A stretch of DNA of 64,000 nucleotides from Paenibacillus farraposensis (GTDB lineage Bacteria > Bacillota > Bacilli > Paenibacillales > Paenibacillaceae): positions 624,218 through 688,217 of the forward strand of contig NZ_JAFFQR010000112.1 in the NCBI RefSeq assembly GCF_020736845.1, in the 5' to 3' direction. A model generated the notes under the pieces. The model was given only the letters and a program-made list of their open reading frames with translations, was not told where the DNA came from and searched no databases. The position numbers were made by a program, and so were the translations under genes. Below are positions 44,759 to 52,691 of the stretch, one piece after another; positions within the stretch are counted from its first letter, which is position 1, and every line of letters starts with the position of its first letter.

Positions 44759-45673
44759 ATGAATATTATCGTATGTGGAGGTACTGGATTGGTAGGAAGT
44801 GCGCTGGTCAAAAGCCTGCTGGGTGACGGATACACTGTGAGGATCATTACGCGCAAGTCGCTGGTCGCTCACGAAGCGAGACCCCGTCTGCAATACTTGA
44901 GCTGGAACGAATTGAAACAAAGACCTGAATTGCTCGAAGGCACAGATGCAGTTGTTAATTTGGCTGGTGAAACGTTGAATCAACGCTGGACGGACAAATC
45001 CAAACAAAAAATTCTCCAATCCAGACTGTTATCCGTAGCTCATTTGGCCCAGGCCCTGAATGCACTGCAAAGAAAACCGAAGGTCATCATTCAAGCTTCG
45101 GCTGTTGCCGCATATGGTACTTCCTTGACCGATACATTCGATGAAAATAGTCCGAGTCGTCCGGAAGATTTTCTTTCTCAAGTCGTCGAGCAGTGGGAAG
45201 AGGCCGTCAACGCCTATCCATCTGATTCCCGTATAATTAAGCTGCGTATTAGCCTCGTGCTGGACAGAAAACAAGGGGCGTTTCCCCTTATGAAATTGCC
45301 CTACAGATTCGGATTCGGCGGCAGAATAGGCAGCGGTAGGCAATGGATGAGCTGGATTCATATTGAGGATATCGTCCGCCTGATTACATATTGCATCCAT
45401 ACATCGGAGATCGCCGGAGCCGTGAATGCTTCATCACCACACCCGTTGACGAACGACCAGTTTGGAAAAATCGTTGCTCAAGTATACCACCGTCCACATT
45501 GGTTTCCCGTTCCCGGCATTCTCGTTCAAAAGCTGCTCGGCGAGATGAGCGCCCTTGTATTGGACGGCCAAAAAGCAATTCCACGCAAAGCGCTGGATCA
45601 CGGATTTAAGTACAAATATCCTGCATTGAAGGAAGCGCTGGAGGAACTCCACTCTTCTCAAAAGCAGCGCTAA
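44759..45673 (+). CDS. TIGR01777-family NAD-dependent epimerase/SDR (304 aa)
   Basis: An extended SDR with the Rossmann motif MNIIVCGGTGLVGSALVKSL, the family-specific LVNLAGE-like VVNLAGETLNQRW segment, KSKQKILQSRLLSVAHLAQA, QASAVAAYG and the C-terminal DUF1731-type part with WFPVPGILVQKLLGEMSALV. Relatives are YfhF (Bacillus) and SulA-neighbouring YfcH (E. coli); the substrate is unknown. AAGGAGAG lies eight bases before ATG 44759; the frame to 44732 is an extension. Confidence 0.9.
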   Translation: MNIIVCGGTGLVGSALVKSLLGDGYTVRIITRKSLVAHEARPRLQYLSWNELKQRPELLEGTDAVVNLAGETLNQRWTDKSKQKILQSRLLSVAHLAQALNALQRKPKVIIQASAVAAYGTSLTDTFDENSPSRPEDFLSQVVEQWEEAVNAYPSDSRIIKLRISLVLDRKQGAFPLMKLPYRFGFGGRIGSGRQWMSWIHIEDIVRLITYCIHTSEIAGAVNASSPHPLTNDQFGKIVAQVYHRPHWFPVPGILVQKLLGEMSALVLDGQKAIPRKALDHGFKYKYPALKEALEELHSSQKQR

Positions 45674-45677
45674 AATG

Positions 45678-45728
45678 AAAAGAGGAACTCTATGTAGCGG
45701 CATCTCACCAGCTCAGAGTTCCTTTTTT
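45678..45728. terminator. Bidirectional terminator
   Basis: AGGAACTCT pairs with AGAGTTCCT around a ~23-nt loop, followed by TTTTTT on plus. It separates the epimerase gene and the convergent toxin/immunity locus. Confidence 0.8.
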
Positions 45729-45746
45729 AGATAATCTATTTTCATT

Positions 45747-46097
45747 TTAGCCTATCCCTTCAGCTATCCTCTCAACTATTTCCTTATCAAAATCATCAAG
45801 TTCAGCCATTAAAAGATCATATTGTTTTATAGATTCAGAGGTGTTCAATACTCGAAGGACAGCAATACTGTAGTGTCCAAGAGTATCAATACCAAATAGC
45901 TTATTTACCTTCGGATCTCTGAACTGACTAATATGCTTCAATTTTTCGATAATTCTTTCGTTGCAGAGCTTCTTTTTTGCTATCTGACTCATAGCATTCA
46001 TCATAACCTGATTATGATGAATGTCCAGACACTCCAGCAATTTATCATCACTTATCTTTCCCTCTCGTATTTCTTTTGATAAAGTAAGTAGATTCAT
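45747..46097 (-). CDS. Putative immunity protein for the WXG toxin (116 aa)
   Basis: Small, acidic, all-helical protein starting at ATG 46097 after GGAGAT. The helices carry a repeat-like LLECL, IIEKLKHISQF, VLRVLNTS spacing that could be a HEAT-like fold. I do not recognise a named family. Its position directly downstream of, and nearly touching, a polymorphic toxin gene is the usual place for the cognate immunity gene. The role is inference. Confidence 0.55.
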   Translation of the reverse strand: MNLLTLSKEIREGKISDDKLLECLDIHHNQVMMNAMSQIAKKKLCNERIIEKLKHISQFRDPKVNKLFGIDTLGHYSIAVLRVLNTSESIKQYDLLMAELDDFDKEIVERIAEGIG

Positions 46098-46114
46098 TAT
46101 TATACAATCTCCAT

Positions 46115-47320
46115 TCAATCTAGTTTAACTGGCCCAAAATTCTCCAAAAGATACTGCCGTTCATCCCTGTAATTGCTCCAGAGATGTTCTGCAAGCTCCT
46201 TATTTCCAATCCTCTCTGCTTCTTTTATTTCCACCATATAAGCCCTAAGCTCCATGATAATTCTATTTTTGAATTCATATGTTACATCCAAACTTGGAAA
46301 TCCTTTAGCCTTATCATCAAGGAAATGTTGATACTCATGTCGCAATGCACTAATTGAAGCATCCTCATATATATTCAGCTGACCAAGCTTCCCTGAACCT
46401 TTGGGAGCATACGCCATAATATCTCTATCCAAAATCCTAACTTCAACGCCCGCTTCTTGTGTGTTTTTAATAATGTTACTCCACTCTTCTGGGTGAGAAA
46501 GTCTTCCTGGACCATAAATATCCCTAAATGGGTCAGCATCATTTTTACCTAACATATTATCAGATAAACGTTTTGAAGTCCCTTCAGCTTCAATAATAGT
46601 CCCAGATTTCATCTCATATTTTATTGACGACCCCAAACCAACTTTAGGCTTAATTACTGAGCTAACTCCTCCAAATATTGCTGCTGTACTAATCATATTG
46701 GCCCAATGTTCCTTTGACCAGGCATTTGTAGGCATTGTAGCTTCTCTGATCGTTCCATGTACACCAAAAGTCCAGAAGTTAAAAAAATCATTTGCTGAAT
46801 CAAACTGCTTGGATGCTCGCTCCGCATATCCTTGATACAGACCTTTCGGAATACCAAATGTCCAATAGTCTAAAAATCCTCCTACTGAATCATAGCGTTT
46901 TTCATACCTTTCCTCAGCAGCGTTCATGAAATCTTGACCAAGTTCCAATAAACTATCTGCCGATTTCTGAAACGCATTTCGTGTATCTGGAGCAGGAATA
47001 GCACATGCATTAGGTGGAGGCGGTAAACAACTTGCGTCAATGTTACCTGCCTCCATCAGATCAGCTAATCTGAATTTGTCTGCATGGTGACGTAACTCCC
47101 TCGCAATAGAATCCGTCAGGGCAACAAAGTCAGTCATATTCTTCTGAGAGACTTGAAATTGACTATAAAATTGTTGTTTAGTTGTACCATCCCATGATTG
47201 CTGCATAAAAGAAATTTGCTGCATCAATTGACTATTCATCTGAATCGCTGTTTTCTGTGCAAGGTCAAATTGCTTGGAGACGGTTATAAGTTGTTCAGGA
47301 GTCACTCTAATCGTTGTCAT
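46115..47320 (-). CDS. WXG100-type polymorphic toxin with zincin-like C-terminus (401 aa)
   Basis: The N-terminal ~95 residues form a WXG100/ESAT-6-like helical hairpin (RVTPEQLITVSKQFDLAQKT; WxG at W43-G45), the type VII secretion signal domain. A Pro-rich hinge at ~100-112 and a pre-toxin part with two similar FL(D/N)YWTFGIPKG and FFNFWTFGVHG segments follow. The C-terminal domain (~260-401) has an HExxH motif, H328-E-Y-Q-H332, and E357 as a possible third ligand, so it may be a zinc metallopeptidase. No T7SS core gene is in this window. An immunity candidate follows. Confidence 0.75.
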   Translation of the reverse strand: MTTIRVTPEQLITVSKQFDLAQKTAIQMNSQLMQQISFMQQSWDGTTKQQFYSQFQVSQKNMTDFVALTDSIARELRHHADKFRLADLMEAGNIDASCLPPPPNACAIPAPDTRNAFQKSADSLLELGQDFMNAAEERYEKRYDSVGGFLDYWTFGIPKGLYQGYAERASKQFDSANDFFNFWTFGVHGTIREATMPTNAWSKEHWANMISTAAIFGGVSSVIKPKVGLGSSIKYEMKSGTIIEAEGTSKRLSDNMLGKNDADPFRDIYGPGRLSHPEEWSNIIKNTQEAGVEVRILDRDIMAYAPKGSGKLGQLNIYEDASISALRHEYQHFLDDKAKGFPSLDVTYEFKNRIIMELRAYMVEIKEAERIGNKELAEHLWSNYRDERQYLLENFGPVKLD

Positions 47321-47666
47321 AATTTACCTCGGTTCAAGTTCATTATGACATGATGCATTATTCAAATTTATGGAAAACATCCTTATCTCCTAAATTGTTA
47401 TGTGAAGGATTAACCTTTCTACCTATGTCTAAAGGCTTAAATCCTCAACCATATCCTGCACTCAGGGATAAGAGTTAGAAGTTTTTATAATTTCTAAGTT
47501 GCTGAGTTGTTATGCAATATCGGCTTGTGTTTTTTGCTGACCAAAATTATTTTGCTCAGCACTTTTATATTTTATTGGTTACTTCCATCACTAGCACTTC
47601 CCTCTCTCACCCCATAAATTCTCTCTAACTCAACAATACATCGGGCAAGCTTTTTCCATACACATT
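47321..47666. other. Non-coding, AT-rich gap upstream of the toxin gene
   Basis: About 345 bp with no supportable ORF, RNA or clear promoter. It may contain decayed toxin-locus sequence. Confidence 0.5.
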
Positions 47667-47697
47667 AAAAAAGGCTAGACGGAATAACCATCTAACC
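47667..47697 (-). terminator. Terminator after the orphan toxin fragment
   Basis: On the minus strand GGTTAGATGG pairs with CCGTCTAGCC around loop TTATT, followed by TTTTTT. It lies 30 bp after the stop of the 52-codon fragment. Confidence 0.8.
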
Positions 47698-47726
47698 CCC
47701 TACAAAGCTTCCTTAGTTGATTTGAA

Positions 47727-47882
47727 TTAAAGATTCTTATCCGTATAGATGGCATCTGGAAAAACATCAGCATCTCTTGGAATCTCAAAAACGTTTACAG
47801 CTGTTGTAAATGCGTGGACTGCAACTCCTGAAGGAACCTTGAAATATCCGAACGGAATATTGAATATTACAGGGTATACAAA
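47727..47882 (-). pseudogene. Orphan C-terminal fragment, possibly of a secreted toxin
   Basis: A 51-codon frame without a start, preceded by a stop, encodes FVYPVIFNIPFGYFKVPSGV then AVHAFTTAVNVFEIPRDADV and ends ...FPDAIYTDKNL, followed at once by a good terminator. This looks like the tail end of a larger coding gene left behind, as seen for displaced C-terminal toxin modules next to polymorphic toxin genes. The opposite strand also has a 45-codon ORF, which I consider less likely. Confidence 0.4.
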
Positions 47883-47903
47883 CTAAGAATTATAAAAATT
47901 ATG

Positions 47904-47940
47904 CCTCAGGGTAGATCAATTTTGTCTCCCTGAGGTTATA
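47904..47940. terminator. Hairpin before the lipoprotein gene
   Basis: CCTCAGGG pairs with CCCTGAGG around a 16-nt loop. Minus-strand flank CATAATTTTTA is a weak T-run. It may be a terminator for the minus strand or a leader hairpin for the plus-strand gene. Confidence 0.35.
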
Positions 47941-47957
47941 CTAAAAGGAATGTAAAA

Positions 47958-48864
47958 ATGAAAAGGCGACTATTATTTTTTGTTTTTTTTATGATTGTAA
48001 TGTCTTCTTGTTCACAAAGCAGTTCAGTTAACCCGGTTTTGAAGAATACGAATAATTCACTAAACAATATTGATTTAAAACCAATAACAACAACTCTTCA
48101 GAAACTGTACGTTGAAGAGAATAAAGCCTCAGGTTTTAAAAATGAAGTCAATAACGAGGTGGATTCTTTTACTACATTTCGCGGAGTTATCGTAAATGAT
48201 TTTTTGGGGAATAAAGTACATGTTAACAAAGAAAAATTAAAAATTTTTGTCCTCCTGAAATTAAAGAGAATGACACAAATTGAAAATATAACACGGGATT
48301 TGACGGAAGAAAAAAACACTATTGAACTAGTGAATTATTTAAACATTCAATTAACAGAAGAGTTAAAGAAAAAAATTATTAAAACATTAGATAACCATAT
48401 TCTAAGAGAGTCTCAAAAATCCCCACAAGGAAAAAAAGAATTAGTTTATATTAATCGTCAATTCAAAACTCAAATTGCAGCATCAAGGCAATTTTCTATA
48501 TCCACATGTTGAAAAGATTCCTTAACATTCCCCTTAACGAGGAATCAAATATTGAAACGCTAAATAAAATCAAGAAACTCAATTTGCCAGATGGTGGATA
48601 CACCTTTCTGCCAGTATATAAAAATGACACTCTAAAAACTAAAAGTGATGTGTATTCTACCAAGTCAGCTATTGAAGTATTATATGACTTGAAAGCACAT
48701 ATGTATATAATGAGCAAGGAACCAATGCTATGTTAAAACCGTTTCTGTTAAAACAACTAAATAAATCTGATAAAAGTGAAAAGCAATCAGCTTCTGTAGT
48801 TGAATTTTATGAAATGGTAGAACTATTTAAAATAATCGGATTTAAGAATTACAAAAACTTATAG
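47958..48864 (+). pseudogene. Decayed lipoprotein gene in three frames
   Basis: The first frame (47958-48512, 184 codons) begins with a lipoprotein signal (MKRRLLFFVFFMIVMSSC) and continues as a Lys/Asn-rich helical protein. It then breaks; a second frame (to 48736) reads NIETLNKIKKLNLPDGGY and FLPVYKNDTLKTKSDVYSTK, which resembles an alpha-helical prenyltransferase/terpene-cyclase-like repeat. A third frame (from 48730 to the TAG at 48864) reads LKPFLLKQLNKSDKSEKQ. The fragments follow one another in order, so this is most likely one broken gene. It could also be an intact 184-aa lipoprotein followed by remnants. Confidence 0.5.
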
Positions 48865-48882
48865 TTGGAGTGAAATCATTTG

Positions 48883-48996
48883 TTGCATATCGAATGGCCT
48901 AATCTGATACTAACAGTATTAGTAATTGGCGTTGTTTTTACATTGCTAATATGGGGAGTAGTTTCCCTAATAAAGTATCTTCGTTCGTCAAAATAA
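48883..48996 (+). CDS. Small membrane peptide (37 aa)
   Basis: Starts with TTG at 48883, ten bases after GGAGTG. The product LHIEWPNLILTVLVIGVVFT... has one membrane span (about residues 6-29) and a basic end YLRSSK. It resembles the TTG-started 51-aa peptide at 29652-29807 in design. No family recognised. It lies directly after the decayed lipoprotein gene and may have belonged to the same unit. Confidence 0.45.
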   Translation: MHIEWPNLILTVLVIGVVFTLLIWGVVSLIKYLRSSK

Positions 48997-49102
48997 TCTC
49001 TTCCTCCCTATTTACTGTAGGGAGACAAAATGTCGTTTTTGATGTAAAATATCCCCCCACTGTATATTATATGGCCTTAAAAAGTTAAACAACAGACATA
49101 AC

Positions 49103-49130
49103 AAAAAGCCTAGACAGGATTCATCTAGGC
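49103..49130 (-). terminator. Terminator of the Tad/FHA unit
   Basis: On the minus strand GCCTAGA pairs with TCTAGGC around a 9-nt loop, followed by TTTTTG. It ends the unit whose last gene is the FHA protein. Confidence 0.8.
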
Positions 49131-49152
49131 TATCACATACATATGAGCTATT

Positions 49153-51048
49153 TTATCCTACTTGTTGCTGCTGTTCATATTCTTTAACTCTATGGGAAGA
49201 TTTAAAAGAGTCCAGCCGATAAGTGTAGGACACTCCGGCAATTTTAAAAGTGTCTCCCTCATTCAGGATGTACTCCTTGTATGGCACCATCGGCTCTCCG
49301 TTCAAGATAGTTCCGTTCGTCGAGGACAAATCCTTGACAATGTGACCTTGCCCTCCCGTATCTATACAAAGCTCAATATGAGAACGGGACGCCCCCTCTG
49401 TATCCTCTACAAACTGGACCAATTGCGGATCTCTTCCGATGAAAAAGCTGCCTGCAACAAATTGGTCCAATTGCAATTGGATGTGCTCGGTCGCTCCACT
49501 TCCCGGTGCCTTGCGCTCCAGACAGGCAATCGGTGATTGCTGAACATGTGGAATATGTGTCCCTTGATCTGCACAAAGGAGCACCGTTTCTTGCCTGGAT
49601 GCGGCATGCAGCAGCTCCGTTATACCAGACAGAGATTTATAATAAGCCTCGCTGGTTTCACTGGTTTCACTGGTTTCACTGGCTTCCAATTCACTCCCCT
49701 GAACTGCGCCCTTTCCCGGTGAATTGTATAAGTCATAACGTGCAGAAGCTGCTTCCCTATCTTCCGCAGCTTGGCTTCCCATATTTTCAGACTTTGGGCC
49801 AGGAATAGGCCAGCGCCAGCTTTCCCGCCTTGGATTGCTTGGATCCGAAAAACGCTTGTTTAAATACTGACCACCCGTTATAAATCCGGTCAGCTTCTCC
49901 ACCTGATAGCGGTCATTTCTCCGCTGGGCAGGCGAAGCAGCCCCTAACCATTCCGACTCCAGTACGGGTACTGAGTCGGCATAGATTGGAGACGAGGCGC
50001 CCTTGAAGCCCCATTTTCCCGTCCAGCTGATATAAGCAACTGTGGCAAGTATCGCGGTCAGAACAACAGAAATGATCAACGGTACGGTCTCAGAATGATC
50101 CAGATAAATATAGCGCCACACGACGGCCGAAGCGAGCAGACACCCGAGAGCAATATATGTTTTATATTTTTGTATTGCAGGCTCCATCTCTTCTCTTTCG
50201 GCATCTACCTCTCCACTTTCCTCTGACCTTACAGTCTGCTTGAATCGATTCATCCGTGTAAGCTCCTGAATTGCCTCCACACTCTCCTGATGCTCTTGCT
50301 CATACACTCCCCCACGCTCTGAATGATGACGTAGTGAGGATTGAGAGGCAAAGGATTTTTCATATGCAGCTTGTGGCTGTAATCTATCATGCACTTCTTT
50401 AGCTTTTTTCGAGATATGTGCATTTCTGTTATAACTTTCAACACTCTCACCTTGAACGCTAACGCTCTCTGCACCAGTTGTCATTCCTTGAAGAAGCAGT
50501 TCCTTTAACGTTCCCAAATCAATCTCATTTCTATCGCACAACTCAAGTATGTGGTGTATGTTTTCTCCATGAAAGTGTCCCACACGAGTCATTAAACGAA
50601 TAACCAACTGTTTAAATTGATCGCCTATATGCCCTCCATACAATCCACCCTGTAAAGGGACATAGGTTAAATTAGCGGCTTCCCTTGAATCCGAACCGTT
50701 AACAAAAATATAATCCTCATGCAAAATAAACTGCCGTATATCCAGCATATATTGCGGGCTACGATGAAGGACATCTGCCACTTCAAAAAGAATCTGATAA
50801 AACGCTGAAGTCGAAATACCTCCGCTCTTCCAAATCTGGGAAAGCATGCGCCGCCCCGAAATATCGTAGTGCAACTCAACCTGAAAATCGACTTCTTTTA
50901 TTCTGAGTTCCAGAAGACCGGGTATTCGATTGCCAGTCATCATTCCGGTTTGCACTGAATTTAAATCATCGGTCTTGAGTCCGCCTTCCTTGTTCAAAAT
51001 CATAAATATTCCGCCGTTCAGGACAAAATCTCTACTTAAACCAAACAA
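49153..51048 (-). CDS. DUF6382-like and FHA-domain membrane protein of the Tad locus (631 aa)
   Basis: The N-terminal ~200 residues match the soluble part common in Gram-positive Tad-locus proteins (LHYDISGRRMLSQIWKSGGI, QYMLDIRQFILHEDYIFVNG). Two membrane segments lie near residues 297-345 (YIALGCLLASAVVWRYIYL, VPLIISVVLTAILATVAYIS). The C-terminal FHA domain (~535-620) has FFIGRDPQLV, SRSHIELCI and LSSTNGTILNG, the phosphothreonine-binding core. The start is TTG 51048 with AAGGAGG seven bases before. A Glu-Thr-Ser repeat (SETSETSE) lies in the linker. It probably links pilus assembly to Ser/Thr phosphorylation. Confidence 0.8.
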   Translation of the reverse strand: MFGLSRDFVLNGGIFMILNKEGGLKTDDLNSVQTGMMTGNRIPGLLELRIKEVDFQVELHYDISGRRMLSQIWKSGGISTSAFYQILFEVADVLHRSPQYMLDIRQFILHEDYIFVNGSDSREAANLTYVPLQGGLYGGHIGDQFKQLVIRLMTRVGHFHGENIHHILELCDRNEIDLGTLKELLLQGMTTGAESVSVQGESVESYNRNAHISKKAKEVHDRLQPQAAYEKSFASQSSLRHHSERGGVYEQEHQESVEAIQELTRMNRFKQTVRSEESGEVDAEREEMEPAIQKYKTYIALGCLLASAVVWRYIYLDHSETVPLIISVVLTAILATVAYISWTGKWGFKGASSPIYADSVPVLESEWLGAASPAQRRNDRYQVEKLTGFITGGQYLNKRFSDPSNPRRESWRWPIPGPKSENMGSQAAEDREAASARYDLYNSPGKGAVQGSELEASETSETSETSEAYYKSLSGITELLHAASRQETVLLCADQGTHIPHVQQSPIACLERKAPGSGATEHIQLQLDQFVAGSFFIGRDPQLVQFVEDTEGASRSHIELCIDTGGQGHIVKDLSSTNGTILNGEPMVPYKEYILNEGDTFKIAGVSYTYRLDSFKSSHRVKEYEQQQQVG

Positions 51049-51112
51049 TTCATGACCTCCTTAGCTTTGCCCCGACCAACATAAGGCAGCATGATCAATC
51101 CCGGCGAGCATA

Positions 51113-51628
51113 TTATGGCAAAAAGTAAAGATACGCGCTGATTGTTCCCGGAATGACTGCGGTCATAAAAGGAAACCTGAGATGCGCTTCTCTCCCGTTC
51201 GTCAGTGTCTTACCGCTGCGAAACAGGAAAAAACCTCCCAAATTAAAAGCCACGCGCCGCAGTCTCATGATAGCTTCCCTCCGCCATAGCAAGATTCCCA
51301 TACCAATCATGCCTGCAAAAAAAATGGAATATAAAGCCGATTGCCACGTAAAGGCAGCACCTGTCCAGGCCCCGATTAAACCGAATAGCTTCACATCTCC
51401 GGCACCAACAGCTCCTAGCCAGTACAAAATCAACATGAAGCCAAATCCGGTACCAAGTCCAGCAGCGGCAAATAAAAATCCTTGCCATCCTCCAAACACT
51501 GTATTGATCAACAAACCTAAGATCATACCTGACAGTGTAAGTTTATTAGGGATTTTCATGCTCCGTAAATCGGTAACCAGCGCAATCACCAGTAAAACTC
51601 CGCATACCATATACATCCAAGTCAACAC
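51113..51628 (-). CDS. Prepilin peptidase, A24 family (TadV/CpaA-like, 171 aa)
   Basis: Integral membrane aspartyl protease that cleaves Flp prepilins. The two active-site aspartates are in VTDLRSMKIPNKLTL and VGAGDVKLFGLIG, with about five hydrophobic segments. It lacks the N-terminal methylase domain, as TadV does. The GTG at 51628 follows AAAGGAGGGAAGATC; the longer frame to 51688 is rejected. It belongs with the Flp pilin encoded ~4 kb upstream. Confidence 0.88.
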   Translation of the reverse strand: MLTWMYMVCGVLLVIALVTDLRSMKIPNKLTLSGMILGLLINTVFGGWQGFLFAAAGLGTGFGFMLILYWLGAVGAGDVKLFGLIGAWTGAAFTWQSALYSIFFAGMIGMGILLWRREAIMRLRRVAFNLGGFFLFRSGKTLTNGREAHLRFPFMTAVIPGTISAYLYFLP

Positions 51629-51710
51629 GATCTTCCCTCCTTTAGTGAACATGAAACATTCAAAAGCATTCATCCTCCATTGATCCATCTATATGTCCAA
51701 GATATGTGGT

Positions 51711-52691
51711 CTACTTTACGGAAAATGGAACCTCGATGCGTTGTCCATCCTCTGTTTCAATCACAAAGCTCCATTGACCAGGTGTGGTGTTTGTTCCCAC
51801 AAACCAGTTCCACTCAACAATTCCCTCCGCATTAGCAGAAGTCCATCCCAAATGCTGAGCCGTGCTTTGACCCGACTTATAGAACACGGAAAGATTAGCA
51901 GTCATTCCAGGTTCAATCCTGGCCCTGATCAAATTGTACACACCTTTCACGGCAGGCTCTGGCTTGACAAGCAACTGTATGGAATGCTGTGCATCCTTAT
52001 CACCAGTTGCACCCCCTGTACCTGCTCCCTCGCCTGTGTCACCAATCCATAGTCGCTCCTCTGCTGCCGCCTGAATCACAATGCTGCGATACACAAAAGG
52101 AACCTTCATCGGCAGTTCATAAGACAGCTCGACTCTAAAATAAGGGTCCTTAGTTCCTGTAAGTGAAGGTACATGTACACCCGTCACATGAATACGGCCA
52201 TACTCAAGCATGCTTCCCTCCATAAAAGGCTTGAGCATCGGCTTCAGAGCAGGATCAAGTGCGGCTTCTGTCAAGCGTCCCCGCAGCTTCTCCATGGGCT
52301 TTTGACCGCTCCGGGCTGCACTTTCTACCCAATCGCCAAGCGGAGGTGGCAGCTGTGTAGCAAATTTACTTGCATATTCACGCACAGATAACTTGGGCAA
52401 TTCATCCAGCGGTTCACGAACTGCATCTATTTTGGCGGACGCCGCATCTACCACCAGAGATACCGGGTATATTTTAGCTGAAGCCTGCTTGACCGTTTCT
52501 GAGGCAGTAGTCTGCAAAGCGGTGGATAACAGTGTCATCTGAACCATATAAATAAGAAAAATAATAAAGAACAGAAACAACGGCAGTACCAGTGACGCTT
52601 CCAAAACAATGCTTCCTTGTTCACACCGCCTTCGCCCACAAACCTGCCGCAAATGACGATTAATAGGAAAAATGCGCTGTTTTCGTAACAT
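51711..52691 (-). CDS. TadE-like pseudopilin / pilus assembly protein (326 aa)
   Basis: The N-terminus has the TadE pattern: a basic start, RRRCEQGSIVLEASLVLPLF (Gly then Glu+5) and a long hydrophobic helix FLFFIIFLIYMVQMTLLS. The rest is extracellular and ends in a beta-rich C-terminal domain (PEPAVKGVYNLIRARIEPGM, WSFVIETEDGQRIEVPFS). ATG 52691 overlaps the end of the upstream 738-aa gene by ~30 bases. Minor pilin or pseudopilin role is inferred from family and locus. Confidence 0.8.
   Translation of the reverse strand: MLRKQRIFPINRHLRQVCGRRRCEQGSIVLEASLVLPLFLFFIIFLIYMVQMTLLSTALQTTASETVKQASAKIYPVSLVVDAASAKIDAVREPLDELPKLSVREYASKFATQLPPPLGDWVESAARSGQKPMEKLRGRLTEAALDPALKPMLKPFMEGSMLEYGRIHVTGVHVPSLTGTKDPYFRVELSYELPMKVPFVYRSIVIQAAAEERLWIGDTGEGAGTGGATGDKDAQHSIQLLVKPEPAVKGVYNLIRARIEPGMTANLSVFYKSGQSTAQHLGWTSANAEGIVEWNWFVGTNTTPGQWSFVIETEDGQRIEVPFSVK

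Noticed and set aside
44572..44826. 84-codon plus-strand ORF upstream of the epimerase gene
   Set aside because: No SD, overlaps the epimerase start in another frame and shows no family similarity.
47749..47886. 45-codon plus-strand ORF (MASGKTSAS...)
   Set aside because: No SD, and the opposite strand frame is followed at once by a good terminator; the minus-strand fragment is the better reading.
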